Source: Bacillota bacterium
Lineage (GTDB): Bacteria > Bacillota > Clostridia > Lachnospirales > Lachnospiraceae
Direction of reading: 5' to 3'
DNA: 64,000 nt
Assembly (NCBI GenBank): GCA_023392535.1
Contig: JAEVYY010000008.1
Location: forward strand, 124,001 to 188,000
Shown here piece after piece: positions 61,703-64,000 of the stretch. Positions within the stretch are counted from its first letter, which is position 1. Each line of letters begins with the position of its first letter. Under the pieces are notes generated by a model. The model saw only the letters and a program-made list of their open reading frames with translations, made no database searches and was not told the origin of the DNA. A program made the translations under genes and the position numbers.

Positions 61703-62254
61703 TTATTGTTTATATATTATTTTTTTTGAAAGTGATTCTGCTATTTGTTTTCCACGAAAACGCTCTACAATTGCAAGCCCAAATGGAATGGCACAGCCCA
61801 TTCCTCTAGATGTTATAATATGTTCCGATACTTCTACTTCATTCTGTGTAACAATAGCACCTTTCAAATGACTCTCGTAATCCGGGTAGCAACATGCATT
61901 TTTTCCCTTTAGTATACCAAGGTGTCCTAATATACTTGGTGCTGCACAAATAGCACTGATATATTTTTTTTCTTCATGAAAAGCTACTATCTTTTGTAAC
62001 AATGGCTCGTGTGCCTCCAAATTTTTTGTTCCCGGTACCCCACCAGGCAGAATAATCATATCCACTTCTTCAAACTCGGCCTCCGACCATTTTTTATCCG
62101 CACAAATCTGGATATTATGAGAACCTGTTACTTGTAAATCATCTGATATTGATATCATAGCGATCTCGATATCTGCTCGTCTAAGTAAATCTACTACCGT
62201 TAGTGCTTCAATTTCTTCCAAACCTGGTGCCAAAAAAATAGCTGCTTTCTGCAT
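61703..62254 (-). CDS. DJ-1/PfpI family protein
   Basis: A 183-residue DJ-1 superfamily protein: FLAPGLEEIEALTVVDLLRR (8-27) with the conserved Glu near 15, the nucleophile Cys in SAICAAPSILG (about 106), and ITSRGMGCAIPFGLAI near 150. Members act as stress proteins, deglycases or hydrolases; the role here is unknown. It diverges from the CYTH gene. Confidence 0.9.
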   Translation of the reverse strand: MQKAAIFLAPGLEEIEALTVVDLLRRADIEIAMISISDDLQVTGSHNIQICADKKWSEAEFEEVDMIILPGGVPGTKNLEAHEPLLQKIVAFHEEKKYISAICAAPSILGHLGILKGKNACCYPDYESHLKGAIVTQNEVEVSEHIITSRGMGCAIPFGLAIVERFRGKQIAESLSKKIIYKQ

Positions 62255-62326
62255 AATGTTTCCCTCTCAGAATATCTAAAACACTTTCTGCCTTTCTTTA
62301 AAATAATGATAAAGTAAATCTCTTTG

Positions 62327-62335
62327 TGCTATAAT
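62327..62335 (+). promoter_or_regulatory. Extended -10 promoter for the CYTH gene
   Basis: TGCTATAAT at 62327-62335, about 40 nt before the start codon; -35 not clear. Confidence 0.45.
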
Positions 62336-62375
62336 AGCATAATACAGAAGTGAATTGCAACGAAAGGAGATTTTC

Positions 62376-62849
62376 ATGAAACCAATGGAAATAGAACGCA
62401 AATATATCATTAAATGTTTACCTGAGCATCTTCATTCATATCCCTTTCACATTATTGAACAGGGATATCTAAGTACCAATCCTGTAGTCCGCGTCCGCAG
62501 ACAAGATAACGATTACTATCTTACCTATAAGGGTAGTGGCATGATGGTACGAGAAGAATATAATCTTCCCCTTACTGCAGCTTCCTATGAGAACCTGCTT
62601 TCCAAAGCGGATGGAAATATCATATCCAAAACACGTTATTTAATACCATTAAGTAAATATATTCCTGATTCCTCATTAACCATTGAATTGGACGTTTTTA
62701 ATTCTCCTTTTGCGCCTTTGATCATAGCAGAAATAGAGTTCAGCAGTGAAGAAGAAGCAAATGCTTTTATTGCTCCTGATTGGTTTCTAAAGGATGTCAC
62801 TAAGGATAAAGCATACCATAACTCCACTCTAAGCCAAATCGTGTTTTAA
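62376..62849 (+). CDS. CYTH domain protein (triphosphate tunnel metalloenzyme)
   Basis: A 157-residue CYTH protein. It opens with the ExExK signature, MEIERKYII, followed by QGYLSTNPVVRVRRQ, YYLTYKGSG and LTIELDVFNSPFAPLIIAEIEF, giving the tunnel of acidic and basic strand residues. Known relatives hydrolyse triphosphate or act as adenylate cyclases; this short single-domain form is probably an inorganic triphosphatase, unproven. AAGGAG lies 7 nt before the ATG at 62376. Its stop is 13 nt from the converging malQ end with no terminator. Confidence 0.88.
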   Translation: MKPMEIERKYIIKCLPEHLHSYPFHIIEQGYLSTNPVVRVRRQDNDYYLTYKGSGMMVREEYNLPLTAASYENLLSKADGNIISKTRYLIPLSKYIPDSSLTIELDVFNSPFAPLIIAEIEFSSEEEANAFIAPDWFLKDVTKDKAYHNSTLSQIVF

Positions 62850-62862
62850 AATAATTACTGTT

Positions 62863-64000
62863 TTATCTACCGTAAATTTTTGTCATCCTTTTTATCTTTT
62901 CTGCAAGATAGCTGCTCATATCTGTAGATTTCATACGCCATTTCCAGTTATCGCCTAGTGTTGATGGCATATTTATTCTAGAATTCTCATTCAGTTCCAA
63001 GTAATCCTGCATCGGAATTATTGCCACATCTGAGACACTTGACAGAGCTGCTCTTATAAAAGACCATACAATATCCGGTGGAGATGTGTCATTTTGTATA
63101 TTAAGATATTCTTTGGCAAAATTTTTATCATGTTCATTTAGTTTCCCGTACCAGCCTAAAGTCGTATCATTATCATGCGTACCCGTATATACGATACTGT
63201 TTTTCTCATAATTATGAGGAAGATACATACTTTCTTCACTTGAATCAAAAGCAAATTGCAAAATTTTCATACCCGGAAAACCTGTTTTTTTAACCAATTC
63301 AAATACACTATTCGTTAATATTCCAAGATCCTCAGCTATGACACTTTTATCTCCTATGGTTTCCTGCATCTTATTAAATAATTCATAACCTGGTCCTGCT
63401 TCCCATTTTCCATTTTCGGCTGTCAGACTGCCATATGGTATCGCATAATATTCATCAAAGCCCCTAAAATGATCTATACGTACAACGTCATAACGCTCAA
63501 ATGAGTATGCCATGCGCAGCATCCACCAAGCATAGTTCGTTTTTTTGTGAAATGGCCAATGATATAATGGATTTCCCCATAACTGCCCCGTTTCTGAAAA
63601 TGCATCTGGTGGACAGCCTGCCACAGCTATCGGTCTTAATTGCGAATCGAGTTGGAAAAGTTCTGGACTTGCCCAAGTATCCGCACTGTCAAATGCTACA
63701 TATATGGGAATATCCCCAATAATACCAACATGCTTTTTATTTGCATATTGTTTCAATCTTGACCACTGTAAGGAAAATTCATATTGCAGGAACTGATAAT
63801 ATGCGATCTTTCTCGCATATTTTTCTTTATAAGCGCACATTGCATCCGGCTCCCGCTTCTTTATATCTTCCTCCCATTCTATAAAGCTTTTTCCTTCGTA
63901 CGAGTCTTTTACAGCCATGTAAAGGGCATAATCTTCCAACCAAAAACTATTTTTTATTATGTATTCCCTGAATTCCGGATCATTTTGTATATCACTATTC
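62863..64000 (-). CDS. malQ: 4-alpha-glucanotransferase (GH77), 3' part (cut by window edge)
   Basis: Amylomaltase that moves alpha-1,4-glucan units between maltodextrins. The final 378 residues or so are visible, of about 500; the open frame continues past the right edge (first visible residues NSDIQNDPEFREY). Catalytic motifs: nucleophile Asp in VVRIDHFRGFDEYY, acid/base Glu in VIAEDLGILT, and the transition-state Asp in YTGTHDNDTTLGW. YVAFDSADTWASPELFQLD is typical of GH77. Cytoplasmic, no glycogen genes visible here. Confidence 0.95.
   Translation of the reverse strand, partial: NSDIQNDPEFREYIIKNSFWLEDYALYMAVKDSYEGKSFIEWEEDIKKREPDAMCAYKEKYARKIAYYQFLQYEFSLQWSRLKQYANKKHVGIIGDIPIYVAFDSADTWASPELFQLDSQLRPIAVAGCPPDAFSETGQLWGNPLYHWPFHKKTNYAWWMLRMAYSFERYDVVRIDHFRGFDEYYAIPYGSLTAENGKWEAGPGYELFNKMQETIGDKSVIAEDLGILTNSVFELVKKTGFPGMKILQFAFDSSEESMYLPHNYEKNSIVYTGTHDNDTTLGWYGKLNEHDKNFAKEYLNIQNDTSPPDIVWSFIRAALSSVSDVAIIPMQDYLELNENSRINMPSTLGDNWKWRMKSTDMSSYLAEKIKRMTKIYGR

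Noticed and set aside
1..64000. CRISPR arrays, insertion sequences, prophage, tRNA or rRNA genes
   Set aside because: I saw no spaced direct repeats with unique spacers, no transposase or integrase, and no recognisable tRNA or rRNA sequence on either strand.

Overview
The window is about 64 kb of low-GC DNA (mid-30s percent by eye) that reads as chromosome of a spore-forming, strictly anaerobic Firmicute, most likely a Lachnospiraceae (Clostridium cluster XIVa) species. The grounds are pyruvate:ferredoxin oxidoreductase, an iron-only hydrogenase-type small regulator, an alpha/beta small acid-soluble spore protein, two T-box leaders, ECF vitamin transporter S components, and small families (DUF4250, DUF4364, DUF6472, DUF1385) that I know mainly from Clostridia. 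Genes are dense, mostly on the minus strand. I see no rRNA, tRNA, CRISPR array, prophage or insertion sequence.

Layout. 1-3030 is the 5' part of nifJ (it runs off the left edge) with a structured leader that holds an intrinsic terminator. 3279-9011 is LysR regulator, prfA, prmC, DUF1385 protein, rpmE and rho (a conserved clostridial order, read on the minus strand). 9323-13335 (+) is a class I isoprenoid-synthase-like gene, malic enzyme, a TIGR01212 radical SAM protein and a DUF4364 winged-helix protein. 13327-21178 (-) is a phosphodiesterase/pyrophosphatase, rarA, a polysaccharide deacetylase, a ferredoxin/ASKHA corrinoid activator, a DUF4250 protein and clpB. 21452-24348 is an accessory-looking patch: a PRTase-like gene without the usual acidic pair, two unexplained genes (one secreted with 24-bp tandem repeats), and a dead response-regulator gene.

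24349-29746 (-) is TraX-like protein plus a complete Bce-type peptide sensing and resistance module (regulator, kinase, ATPase, permease). 29970-31416 (+) is a KdpDE-like pair whose kinase has lost ATP-binding glycines. 31466-36218 (-) holds a TrpB2-type gene behind a Trp T-box, then hflX and tyrS behind a Tyr T-box. 36363-37217 (+) is an SH3-domain membrane protein. 37334-44682 (-) carries two metal efflux operons: CsoR-CopA-radical SAM (copper), and ArsR-HMA-P1B ATPase (zinc/cadmium type), each with an operator just downstream of its promoter, and between them a methionine-synthase-activation-domain-like gene.

44765-46688 (+) is a DUF6472 protein, then a roughly 150-nt multibranched RNA-like leader in front of an ECF S component and a pyridoxine/pyridoxamine kinase: the best candidate here for an undescribed regulatory RNA, possibly linked to vitamin B6. 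46695-59991 (-) is a long co-directional housekeeping run: tig, clpP, clpX, lon, engB, AI-2E transporter, 2-hydroxyacid dehydrogenase, truA, VanZ-like, aldose epimerase, patatin and SulP, many with 4-nt stop/start overlaps. 60160-61209 (+) is a leader with an intrinsic terminator ahead of a TM1266-type hydrogenase regulator and an ECF S component. 61305-64000 holds a spore protein, a DJ-1/PfpI protein, a CYTH protein and the 3' part of malQ, cut by the right edge.

All calls rest on reading motifs and protein resemblance from memory; no database search was run.
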